Part shown: positions 1 through 10,402 of the stretch, piece after piece | Position numbering within the stretch: position 1 is the stretch's first letter | How the letters are laid out: every line of letters starts with the position of its first letter | Source of the DNA: Pseudomonadota bacterium | Lineage (GTDB): Bacteria > Myxococcota_A > Polyangia > Polyangiales > Polyangiaceae | Reading direction: 5' to 3' | Assembly: GCA_023431345.1 (NCBI GenBank) | Contig: JAEYWK010000205.1 | Location: forward strand, 102,334-166,333 | DNA: 64,000 nucleotides | Position numbers and translations under genes: made by a program | Notes under the pieces: generated by a model | Told to the model about the DNA's origin: nothing | The model's database searches: none | What the model saw: the letters and a program-made list of their open reading frames with translations, nothing else

Positions 1-202
1 CTTTGTCGGCGCCAGCTGCAAGAGCCATCGTGACGTACGCCGCGGTAGTGGGGCTGCGTGCGCCCCGCTCCGCGGCGAACTCCACATCGAGCACGTCGCC
101 GCAAGTGGCGAAGAGCTGCCGGAGGCTTGCCAACGTCGCCGCTTGGCTGATGTTGGACACGTACAACCTTCCGTGCATCGAGCCCCTTGGCGGCGTGCTC
201 AT
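1..202 (-). CDS. RRM-domain RNA-binding protein, C-terminus cut by window edge
   Basis: I translated the minus strand from an ATG at 200-202; the frame stays open to base 1. The product begins MSTPPRGSMHGRLYVSN and continues with a clear RRM layout: an RNP2-like RLYVSNI strand, then a helix containing LRQLFATCGDV, then a strand with AAYVTM in the RNP1 position. The RNP1 aromatic residues are weaker than in the upstream gene. Its ATG shares a base with the TGA of the upstream RRM gene (TGATG), so the two are probably translationally coupled. The role, single-stranded RNA binding, is inferred from the fold. The 3' part lies outside the window, so the tail is unknown. Confidence 0.75.
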   Translation of the reverse strand, partial: MSTPPRGSMHGRLYVSNISQAATLASLRQLFATCGDVLDVEFAAERGARSPTTAAYVTMALAAGADK

Positions 203-528
203 CACCAGCGGTTGGCCTTGCGACCGCCGTCGCCGAAGTTGCCACCACCGCGGCCACCGCCGCCGCCGCCGCCGCCGCTCGAGCGCTCCTCGGCTTCGTT
301 CACCTTGAGGGTGCGGCCGTCGAGATCAGCGCCGTGCAGAGCTTGCATGGCGGCGTTCGCCTCGTCCTTGGAGCCCATCGTCACGAAGCCGAAGCCGCGC
401 GATTGCCCCGTCATTCGGTCGGTCACGACGTGGACGTCCGTCACCGCTCCGTGCTCGCCAAAGGCAGAGCGGAGCGTTTGATCGGTGGAGCTGAACGACA
501 AATTACCTACGTACAAACGATTTCCCAT
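202..528 (-). CDS. Glycine-rich RRM RNA-binding protein (Rbp/cold-inducible type)
   Basis: A 108-residue protein with one RNA recognition motif at about residues 3-80: RNP2 is RLYVGNL and RNP1 is RGFGFVTM, both with the expected aromatic RNA-stacking residues. A Gly-rich, Arg-containing tail follows (about residues 83-108). This is the architecture of bacterial Rbp and cold-inducible RNA-binding proteins, which bind single-stranded RNA as chaperones or stability factors. It starts at the ATG at 526-528 and its stop overlaps the start of a second RRM gene downstream. The first codons are A/T-rich compared with the rest of the window, which is common for genes translated in the cold. A perfect hairpin lies in the leader (566-588). 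Confidence 0.93.
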   Translation of the reverse strand: MGNRLYVGNLSFSSTDQTLRSAFGEHGAVTDVHVVTDRMTGQSRGFGFVTMGSKDEANAAMQALHGADLDGRTLKVNEAEERSSGGGGGGGGRGGGNFGDGGRKANRW

Positions 529-565
529 GACATTTCTCGATTCACGTCCCTGAAAGAAGACACTG

Positions 566-588
566 TCACGGCGGGGACCACGCCGTGA
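566..588. promoter_or_regulatory. Inverted repeat in leader of the RRM gene
   Basis: A perfect 8-bp inverted repeat, TCACGGCG / CGCCGTGA, with a 7-nt loop, ends 38 nt upstream of the RRM start codon. It could be an RNA hairpin in the 5' leader (autoregulation or temperature response) or a protein operator. Only the sequence symmetry is seen; the function is inference. Confidence 0.45.
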
Positions 589-961
589 AGGTACAGTTTT
601 GCGGCTCGAACCCGCTCAGCTCCCGCTCGATAGGAGCAGGCTCGGGGCGCCTCCGCCAGAGGAGCCAGCGCGTAGCAGCGTCAGCGCGAGCCTGCTCGAA
701 TCACTCGGTGTGGGCGCCGATAGCGCACGGCGACGCCAGCAGGCCGGATCTGGCCGGCCCCGTGCTTCGTGATTCATTCGGTCTTTGAGGCTCAGCGTTC
801 GAGCGATGCGGCTCAGGAGAAGCACCGCCGCTCCGCCGCGCGGACCGATCTCATGCTGGGGGCAGCGGTGAACGCTTGCCCGCCTTGAATGAGCGAAACT
901 AGTACACCCGCGCCTCCTCGTCAAGGACGCAGCCGCTTTGCCTCCACGCCGCACGCTTACT

Positions 962-1030
962 CGCGGTCGCCGCTCGCGCCGCGCCGCGGTCGCTGCGCGC
1001 GCCCCGTCGCGGTCGCTGCCCCGCAATGCT
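962..1030. repeat. Three degenerate 23-bp tandem repeats
   Basis: The motif CGCGGTCGC starts at 962, 985 and 1008, exactly 23 bp apart. Units 1 and 2 match at 19 of 23 positions. Unit 3 keeps only its first 12 bases in common with unit 2. The repeat is non-coding, downstream of the diguanylate cyclase gene. No function is assigned. Confidence 0.6.
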
Positions 1031-1091
1031 CGCGCGCCGCTCCGCTGCCTCGCGTAGCGGGAAGAACCGCGCGAGCTCCGCGATTCGCCTC

Positions 1092-2231
1092 TCAGGATCT
1101 TTTGGGCTCGGCCTCATCATCGCGCGGAACATCAGCCGCGAGCACGCTCTCGTCGCCGCCCATGCGAGGCAGGGGGCCTCGGGGAGGAACCTTCACGGCG
1201 ACTGGGAACGGGCCCTCGGGCGCTGGCAGCGAAGCAGGGAAAGGCATCGAGGGAGCGATCGAGGCGCCGGGGAACAGCGAGCTTGCTCGTTCGGTCCCGC
1301 CGTCGAAGATCGCGAAGCGGTCGCGACCCGCCGCTTTGGCTTCGTACAAGGCAAGATCGGCGCATTTGACGAGATCCTCCGCGCTGTCACTCGTGACGTC
1401 GACGTTGCCGGCGCAGCCGATGCTGACGGTGACCTGCAGCAGCTCGCCGCCGAACTTGAACTCTTGGCGGCGCACCTTGTTGAGCAAGCGCGCGGCCACG
1501 AAGGCGGCGTCTCTCTTGCTCGTGTGCGGCAGCAGAATCGCGAACTCTTCGCCGCCGAAGCGCGCGGCCAAATCGACCTCGCGCAGTCCTTCGGCGATGC
1601 GTCGCGCCACCTCTTTGAGGACTTGATCGCCCGCGTCGTGACCGAAGCGATCGTTGATGCGCTTGAAATGGTCGAGGTCGAGGAGCAGGCAACTGAGGGT
1701 GTTGCGGTACCGCTTCGTCACGGCGAACTCGCGCTTCAGCACGTCGCCGAAGCGCCGCCGGTTGAATAGGCCCGTCAGCGGGTCCGTGATGGCGAGGGCC
1801 TCTACTTGATGCAGCATGGCCTCGAGCTGAAGGTTTCTCTCGAGCAGCTCGCTGTGGGCGTTCTTGACGCGCAGGGCGGCGAAGATCCGTGCCTCGAGCT
1901 CGGCGTCTTGGAAAGGCTTGGCCAGGTAGTCGTCGGCGCCGAGCTGCAGGCCTTCGACGCGATCGGCCACCTCGGCGCGTACCGTGAGCATGATCACGGG
2001 GATGTGCTTGGTCGCGGCGTTCATCTTCAGCCAGCGACACACGGCGAAGCCATCGAGGTCGGGCATGACGACGTCGAGCAGGACCAAATCCGGCTTGTGC
2101 TCTCGCGCCAAGCGCAGGCCCTCAGCGCCGGAAGCGGCGAGCTCCACCGCGTACCCCAATCGCTCGAGGGTGGCCTTGATCTGCCCGCCCTGAGCTTGAC
2201 TGTCGTCGATCAGTAAGAGGTTGGCTTTCAT
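1092..2231 (-). CDS. Response regulator diguanylate cyclase (REC-GGDEF, PleD-like)
   Basis: A 379-residue cytoplasmic protein predicted to make c-di-GMP from two GTP. The receiver domain (residues 1-120) has an acidic pair D9/D10, phospho-acceptor D53 in LVLLDVVMPD, and K105. A linker helix leads to the GGDEF domain (about 145-310) with the active-site loop GGEEF at 226-230. An RxxD product-inhibition site (REVD, 217-220) lies five residues before it, so feedback inhibition is expected. A Pro-rich tail of about 75 residues follows and is unusual. I chose the ATG at 2231 because MKANLLLIDD begins the receiver fold directly; a longer frame to 2267 adds only low-complexity sequence. No cognate kinase is adjacent. 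Confidence 0.93.
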   Translation of the reverse strand: MKANLLLIDDSQAQGGQIKATLERLGYAVELAASGAEGLRLAREHKPDLVLLDVVMPDLDGFAVCRWLKMNAATKHIPVIMLTVRAEVADRVEGLQLGADDYLAKPFQDAELEARIFAALRVKNAHSELLERNLQLEAMLHQVEALAITDPLTGLFNRRRFGDVLKREFAVTKRYRNTLSCLLLDLDHFKRINDRFGHDAGDQVLKEVARRIAEGLREVDLAARFGGEEFAILLPHTSKRDAAFVAARLLNKVRRQEFKFGGELLQVTVSIGCAGNVDVTSDSAEDLVKCADLALYEAKAAGRDRFAIFDGGTERASSLFPGASIAPSMPFPASLPAPEGPFPVAVKVPPRGPLPRMGGDESVLAADVPRDDEAEPKRS

Positions 2232-2400
2232 GGGTGGCGCACGTCCCGAGTGCTCACTCGACCGCATAGCGTAGGGCGGGCGCCCCGCGAGCGATAGCCG
2301 ACTTCGAAGTCGAGCCTAGATTTCCCGAAAATCGGCGCTCGATGAGGGCTTTCACGCGCCCTACGCCCCGCTCTCGGCGCGCGATGGGGTCGCGTGGGCT

Positions 2401-2949
2401 CTACGCTCGGCGCCCCGCGCGCGCTCGGCTCACGTCGGCGTCGGCGGAGGGGGCCTCTTCTACGACGGCCGCGACGGGCTCAGCGGACGCGGCCACACGC
2501 AAGCGCTGCGCTCCCGCGACGCCTTGCTCGGCGATGCGGCGCCGTTCGCGCTGCAGCGCGCGCGGCGAAACCGGCGCCGCGAAAGTAGCGGCGGCGTGCA
2601 AGGCTAGCGCCAGGCCCCAGAAAAAGATCGGAAACAGCGCCCACCACTCGCCGGGAGTCGTGAGGAAGTTGACCGTGAACAGCAGGCCGTTGATCAGCGC
2701 GAATAGGCCCGCATGCGCGGCGAGCCAGCGCCGACGCCGCGAAGTCACGGCGCCTGTCGCGGCGCCATCCAGCTTGGCTTCGCGCACTTCCAGAGCTGCG
2801 CGCGTCATGGCCTCCGCAGAAATGCCGACCTGTTCGCCCACCGCCAGCAGATCAGGGTGGCTGAGGCCGCCCTCGCCCGACGCGCTAGCCAGCGCACGGT
2901 CGATGATCTCGCGGACCTCGTGGTCGGAATATGTTCGCCCGTCGCTCAC
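2401..2949 (-). CDS. 2TM-domain membrane protein
   Basis: A 182-residue protein. The N-terminal 60 residues form a soluble helical segment (YSDHEVREIIDRAL and following) resembling short domains that precede membrane helices. A 2TM domain follows at about 75-125: two hydrophobic helices around LFALINGLLFTVNFL and LFPIFFWGLALALHAA, joined by a short loop with TPGEWW. The tail is charged and Ala-rich. The spacing of aromatic residues and the final HA in helix two fit the 2TM family, whose function is unknown. It may share a transcript with the neighbouring small gene and recQ upstream. The call rests on pattern recognition only. Confidence 0.7.
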   Translation of the reverse strand: MSDGRTYSDHEVREIIDRALASASGEGGLSHPDLLAVGEQVGISAEAMTRAALEVREAKLDGAATGAVTSRRRRWLAAHAGLFALINGLLFTVNFLTTPGEWWALFPIFFWGLALALHAAATFAAPVSPRALQRERRRIAEQGVAGAQRLRVAASAEPVAAVVEEAPSADADVSRARAGRRA

Positions 2950-2982
2950 GACCTATGATTACTCCACTTACGCGCCGGCGCT

Positions 2983-3282
2983 TCACCTTTTGAGGAGCGC
3001 GCGGATGGGGCTCCGCGCTACTCGCCGCTGAAACCAGGGTGCCGCATACACGCTCTTCGCGAGCGCGAGTGCCAGCTCGAGGGGGCTGCTGCCGCTCGCT
3101 TCGATGGCGGCCTTCATGCCAGTGCTGGCGTCTTCCATGGCGCCGCGCGCGATCGTTCGAGAGCCATCGGAGCGCACTTCCACGATGAGGCGAGCGACGA
3201 CCGGGAGCTCGGGCGCGGCCACTGGCAGCTCTCCTGCCGCGTCGGCGGCCGCCGCAAGCTTGTCACGAGGATCTTCAGCCAT
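2983..3282 (-). CDS. Hypothetical protein downstream of recQ
   Basis: A 99-residue protein beginning MAEDPRDKLAAAADAAGEL. I chose this ATG because it lies 16 bp after the recQ stop; the longer frame would overlap recQ. It has an Ala-rich N-terminus, a short beta-like segment (VARLIVEVRSDGSRTIARG) and a helical C-terminus. No signal peptide, membrane helix or known motif is visible. Position suggests co-transcription with recQ, but no functional link can be drawn. Confidence 0.6.
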   Translation of the reverse strand: MAEDPRDKLAAAADAAGELPVAAPELPVVARLIVEVRSDGSRTIARGAMEDASTGMKAAIEASGSSPLELALALAKSVYAAPWFQRRVARSPIRALLKR

Positions 3283-3298
3283 GGCTCGACGAGGTGGC

Positions 3299-4861
3299 TC
3301 ACGCCACATCGAGGGTCGTAGCACTCGGGGCCGCCGTCGTCACATGCGCCGCGCGAGCGGACGGCGGGAGGGCCGGCTTCTTGACCCTGACCTTGGAGCG
3401 CTCCGCGGGCGGGTGAGCGCAGTTGTCACAGCCCGCGCAGGCGCCCTCGAGGCGGGCGCCGAAATGCGCGAGTAACAGCTCCCTCCGGCAGCTGCGAGCC
3501 CGCGCGTAGCGACGCATCTCTTCGATCCGCTCGCGGTTGCGTTCGCCGAGCGCGGCTTGGGCTTCGAGCGCGGCGCCCACCATGCGCTTCAAGTCGCGCT
3601 CCGCGCCAGCGGATAGCGTCGCCGCGCCCGCGCCGTCACGCTCGAGCACGCCTTGATCCTCGAGGCGGGTGAGGGCGCGATTGACCTTGGCCTTGGTGAG
3701 CCGCGTCTGTTGCAAGAGCTCGCTGAGCGAGAGCGGCCCGGAGGCCGCGCGCAGCGCGCCGAGCACGAGATCGAGCTCAGAGCTTGCTAACTTGGTTCTG
3801 CCCGTGAAGAAGCGCTTGAGGTTCAGATCCCGCTCGGAAAAGAAGAGCACGGCGCGCGCCGGCAGACCATCGCGCCCCGCGCGGCCGACCTCTTGATAGT
3901 AGGCATCGATCGATTCGCTCACGTCGTAGTGAATCACGAAGCGCACGTCGGGCTTGTCGATGCCCATGCCGAACGCGCTCGTGGCGACCATCACGTCGAT
4001 GCCGCCCGACATGAACGCGCTCTGCCGCTGCATGCGCTCGTCGCGCTTCATTCCCGCGTGGTATGCGGCCGCGCTCCGACCTGTCGCCAGCAGCGCCGCT
4101 GCCACGCTCTCGGCATGGGCGCGCGTCGCGACGTAGACGATGCCCGAGCCGGGCAGCTCCTGGAGCAGCGCGCAGAGGCTGCGCGTCTTCAGCGCCTCGC
4201 CGGTCAAGCCGCGCACTTCGAGGTGAATGTTGGGGCGGTCGAAGCCGGTGACGATCACGCGCGGATCGCGCAAGCCGAGCCGCTCGATGATTTCCTGCCT
4301 GACCTCGCGCGACGCGGTCGCGGTCAGCGCCAGCGTCACGGGGTGCCCGAGCTCGGCGATCACCTTGCCCAGGCGCAGGTAGTCGGGCCGAAACGAGTGC
4401 CCCCACTCGCTGATGCAGTGAGCCTCGTCGACCACGAACAGCGACGGCCGCGAGGCCTTCACCTTCTCCAGCGTGGCCGGGTTTGCCAGCTGCTCGGGCG
4501 AAAGCAGCAGGAACTCGAGCTCATCCTGCGAGAGCGAGGTCAGGGCTTCGTCGCGCTGCTGCGCCGGCTGCAGCGAGTTGACCAGCGCCGCCTCTCCCAG
4601 CTCACTTTCCCGAATGGCCTGCAGCTGGTCGACCTGGAGCGCGATGAGTGGTGAAACGATCACCGTCGGCCCTGGGATCATCAGGGCCGAGATTTGATAA
4701 ATCGCGCTCTTGCCCGACCCCGTCGGGAGCACCGCCAGCGTGTCGGTGCCTTGCAGGACCGCCTCGAGCGCCTCCTTCTGCCCCGGTCGCAGCGACCGAA
4801 ATTCGAGCTTTTCTTCCAGGATTTCACGGATGGAGCGCCACTCGGGGCCAGAAATGGGCAT
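3299..4861 (-). CDS. recQ: RecQ-family ATP-dependent DNA helicase
   Basis: A 520-residue 3'-5' DNA helicase for recombination and fork repair. It has Walker A LPTGSGKSAIYQ (about residue 41), the DEAH box in VVDEAHCISEWGHSFRPDY, the helicase C-terminal lobe with VATSAFGMGIDKPDVRFV, and YYQEVGRAGRDG. The RecQ zinc-binding region is present, with CRRELLLAHFG and a CAGCDNC cluster. A winged-helix segment lies between about 355 and 410. The protein is shorter than E. coli RecQ and lacks an obvious HRDC domain; it ends in a basic, Ala-rich tail. The start at 4861 leads directly into the conserved RPGQ motif. Several RecQ paralogues are common in large genomes, so orthology to E. coli RecQ is not certain. 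Confidence 0.93.
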   Translation of the reverse strand: MPISGPEWRSIREILEEKLEFRSLRPGQKEALEAVLQGTDTLAVLPTGSGKSAIYQISALMIPGPTVIVSPLIALQVDQLQAIRESELGEAALVNSLQPAQQRDEALTSLSQDELEFLLLSPEQLANPATLEKVKASRPSLFVVDEAHCISEWGHSFRPDYLRLGKVIAELGHPVTLALTATASREVRQEIIERLGLRDPRVIVTGFDRPNIHLEVRGLTGEALKTRSLCALLQELPGSGIVYVATRAHAESVAAALLATGRSAAAYHAGMKRDERMQRQSAFMSGGIDVMVATSAFGMGIDKPDVRFVIHYDVSESIDAYYQEVGRAGRDGLPARAVLFFSERDLNLKRFFTGRTKLASSELDLVLGALRAASGPLSLSELLQQTRLTKAKVNRALTRLEDQGVLERDGAGAATLSAGAERDLKRMVGAALEAQAALGERNRERIEEMRRYARARSCRRELLLAHFGARLEGACAGCDNCAHPPAERSKVRVKKPALPPSARAAHVTTAAPSATTLDVA

Positions 4862-4990
4862 TCGAGCCAGCTATCTGCAATCCGAATGCCGCCGCGGGCG
4901 CCACCGGCAGCGCTACCGCCGCGGCCGTCTCCGCCATCACGTGCGGGCCTCCGACGGAGGTGACTCAGGCTCAGGGGCTGCGCGCAGCCG

Positions 4991-5473
4991 TCAAGGACCG
5001 GTCAGCAGCTCGGTTTCGGCGCGGCGGACCAACAGCGCACCAGCCAGCAACATCGCCGCGCCCCAAGCGAGGAAGCCCAGATCCCAGGCGAGCTCTGCCT
5101 CACCGGGGTGCACGTGGTGCAGCCCGAGGAGCTGATGATCGATCAGGCCTTCGATGAGATTGAAGCTTCCCCAGCCGCCCAGCAGCGCGCCCAAGAAGGC
5201 CCGGTTGGAGAAACGCGCCCTGGAACGACGCGCGCTCACCCAGAGCTGCGCGATGCCCGCCGCGGTCACGAGCCACGCGAACGCGTGGAACAGACCGTCC
5301 CACAGCATGTTGTATTTCATGGCCTCGAGGTCGGTGGGGGGGCGGACGCTCGAGAGGAGGTTATGCCACTGCAGAATCTGATGCAGCACGATGCCATCGA
5401 ACAGCGCGCCCAAGCCGCAGCCCAGTAAGCCGCCGGCCAGCACCACGGGCCCAATGCTTCGCGGTTTCGTCAT
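4991..5473 (-). CDS. DUF2243 family membrane protein
   Basis: A 160-residue integral membrane protein with four predicted helices. The DUF2243 signature is clear near the N-terminus: GCGLGALFDGIVLHQILQWH, with the conserved Asp and His residues, followed by a helix containing WDGLFHAFAWL. Another conserved His-rich loop (DHQLLGLHHVHPG) precedes the last helix. The family function is unknown; the conserved histidines suggest metal or haem contact, and members often sit near haem-copper oxidase or CtaG genes. The start is 6 bp after the stop of a 50-codon gene, so the two should be co-translated. Confidence 0.9.
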   Translation of the reverse strand: MTKPRSIGPVVLAGGLLGCGLGALFDGIVLHQILQWHNLLSSVRPPTDLEAMKYNMLWDGLFHAFAWLVTAAGIAQLWVSARRSRARFSNRAFLGALLGGWGSFNLIEGLIDHQLLGLHHVHPGEAELAWDLGFLAWGAAMLLAGALLVRRAETELLTGP

Positions 5474-5479
5474 GGTGGG

Positions 5480-5632
5480 TTAGTAGCGGCGGCTCAGCTG
5501 CCAGCTCGCCAGGATCACGAGGAGAAACGGCAAGGCGATCGCGGCGCCGTTGGTACCGAAGTCCGCGCTCCAAAATTCGCTCCTGACTTGGCGGCCTAGC
5601 TCGCAGTTCGGGCATGCGACGAGCAGCGTCAT
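5480..5632 (-). CDS. 50-residue membrane protein with CxxC, partner of DUF2243
   Basis: A short gene found by hand. Translation from the ATG at 5630-5632 gives 50 residues: a soluble N-terminus starting MTLLVACPNCELGRQV with C7-x2-C10, then a Phe/Trp-rich turn, then one C-terminal helix (IALPFLLVILASW) ending SRRY. The stop at 5480 is 6 bp before the DUF2243 start. The combination of a CPxC motif, one helix and tight spacing to a DUF2243 gene argues that it is real. The cysteine pair could bind metal or form a disulfide; this is inference. Confidence 0.7.
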   Translation of the reverse strand: MTLLVACPNCELGRQVRSEFWSADFGTNGAAIALPFLLVILASWQLSRRY

Positions 5633-5806
5633 GGCCCGCCGGCAAGCAACCCCGGTGCCAACCGCGTACCGCTCGGATCTGCGGGCATCGCCCGGCGCCC
5701 CCGCGGGCTACCTGTGCCCAAATGTCGCTCGCGTGGCCTCACGCGACTGGCAACCGAGCAACCCCGGCCGCGAATGACCCAGTTCGTGACTCGGCCAATG
5801 TGGGCG

Positions 5807-9076
<3,270 letters not shown>

Positions 9077-9179
9077 CGAAGACACGGACGATATCACGCG
9101 GATCGAGGGCGGGGGCGAAGGTGGCAGCGGTGCACCGGGCCGGGGTGGGGATGGTGGGCTCGTTCGTTACTAGCGGCGC

Positions 9180-10394
9180 TCATTCGTCGCCAGCGGGTAG
9201 AGAGAAGCGGAAGCGCGAACCCGAGCCGAGGGCGGAGGTGACCGTGAGCGCACCGCCGTGCGCTTCCGCGATGCTCTTGGCCAGGAACAGGCCCAGGCCC
9301 AAGCCCTTCGAGCTCTCTCCGGACACATAACGATGAAACAGGCGCGGCAGCAGCTCCGGGGCGATACCCGGCCCGGAGTCGATCACGTCGATGGTGGCCG
9401 ACCTGCCCTGGAGCTTCGTCACGACGTGGATGGTGTCCGAAGGCAGCGTGTGCTTCAGCGCGTTGCCGACCACGTTCTCGAGGGCTTGTCGCAAACGGTC
9501 CGGGTCGGCCACCAGCGGCAGCGCGTCGGGGGCCGTGACCCGGATCTCACGCTGACTGCCGAGCGTCGCCGCGACGTCGCGCACGAGGGCGGCGACGTCG
9601 ACGCGGCCCAGACGTAGCTCGAATAGCCCCTGATCCAGCCGGCTCAGATCGAGCAAGTCGCTGGTCAGGCGTTGCAGACGGTCTACCGCGCCTGACGCCG
9701 CTTCCAGGTCTTTCGCCTCGACTCCGCGGCCGGCTTCCAGCTTGAGTCGCATGCCGTGCAGGCGACCCGAGAGCGGCGCGAGGTGATTGCGGATGTCGTG
9801 GGCGAGCACCGTGACGATCTCGTCGGCCGCGACCCGGCGCGCGCGTTCGCGCTCGTCACGTCGCAAGTGCTCGGCGAGCTCGGTCCGGTGCGCGAGAGCA
9901 CCGAGCCAGCGCGCCAGCACCTCACACAAGCGGCGGTCGGCGTCGCTGAAGCGGTCGACCTGCGGTGAAACCACCAGGAGCACACCGCGCCTCACGCCGC
10001 TTATCTCGAGCGGAATCGCGATCTGCGAGCGCACGCCCAGGTCGCGCACGATCCCGAGCAGCTCACCGTCTTCGGTCGAGCTCTCCCCCACCACGTAGGC
10101 GGCGCCGCTCTGGAATACCTCGACGGTGTGGCCGCCGTTGGCCAGCGGCAGCACGTCGAGGCCGAGCGCGTGCTGCTTTCGACCGAGGGGCGTGTCGCTG
10201 GTGCCGAGGGCAGTCAAGGATTGGCGTGCGGGATCGAGCAGGAAGATGTCCACCTTCTCGGCGCTGAGCCAGTCGGCGATCGCGCTCGTGGCGCCGTTCA
10301 AGAGCTGCCGCAGGTTGAGGCTCGGCAGCTCGAGCAGCTGTTCGAGCAACCCGAGCAGGGGTCGTGATTGGGCGTCGGGCTCGGCTTCGGTCAT
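9180..10394 (-). CDS. GAF-domain sensor histidine kinase
   Basis: A 404-residue soluble kinase. The GAF domain (about residues 20-175) includes SAEKVDIFLLDPARQSLTAL. The dimerisation helix carries the phospho-His in TVLAHDIRNHLAPL (H-D-x-R-N, a divergent H-box). The HATPase_c domain has an N-box with ENVVGNALKHT, a G1 box DSGPGIAPELL and a G2 box SSKGLGLGLFLAKSI. I start it at the ATG at 10394 because the longer frame to 10580 would overlap the MscS gene upstream and encodes basic filler. Its start is 8 bp after the MscS stop, so a mechanosensitive channel and a kinase share a transcript. No partner regulator is visible. Confidence 0.9.
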   Translation of the reverse strand: MTEAEPDAQSRPLLGLLEQLLELPSLNLRQLLNGATSAIADWLSAEKVDIFLLDPARQSLTALGTSDTPLGRKQHALGLDVLPLANGGHTVEVFQSGAAYVVGESSTEDGELLGIVRDLGVRSQIAIPLEISGVRRGVLLVVSPQVDRFSDADRRLCEVLARWLGALAHRTELAEHLRRDERERARRVAADEIVTVLAHDIRNHLAPLSGRLHGMRLKLEAGRGVEAKDLEAASGAVDRLQRLTSDLLDLSRLDQGLFELRLGRVDVAALVRDVAATLGSQREIRVTAPDALPLVADPDRLRQALENVVGNALKHTLPSDTIHVVTKLQGRSATIDVIDSGPGIAPELLPRLFHRYVSGESSKGLGLGLFLAKSIAEAHGGALTVTSALGSGSRFRFSLPAGDE

Positions 10395-10402
10395 GGCGGG
10401 GC

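Larger units (their letters stand above)
529..1091. other. Intergenic region, no supported gene
   Basis: This 560-bp stretch separates the start of the RRM operon from the end of the diguanylate cyclase gene. The open frames here are low-complexity Arg/Ala/Ser-rich and look like GC-rich shadows. It holds the leader hairpin near 566-588 and a degenerate 23-bp repeat at 962-1030. I see no tRNA or recognisable RNA gene. A long 5' leader for the RRM mRNA is possible. Confidence 0.5.

Noticed and set aside
616..1026. A 136-residue minus-strand frame in the first gap
   Set aside because: Low-complexity Arg/Ala/Ser composition, no ribosome site and no recognisable fold.
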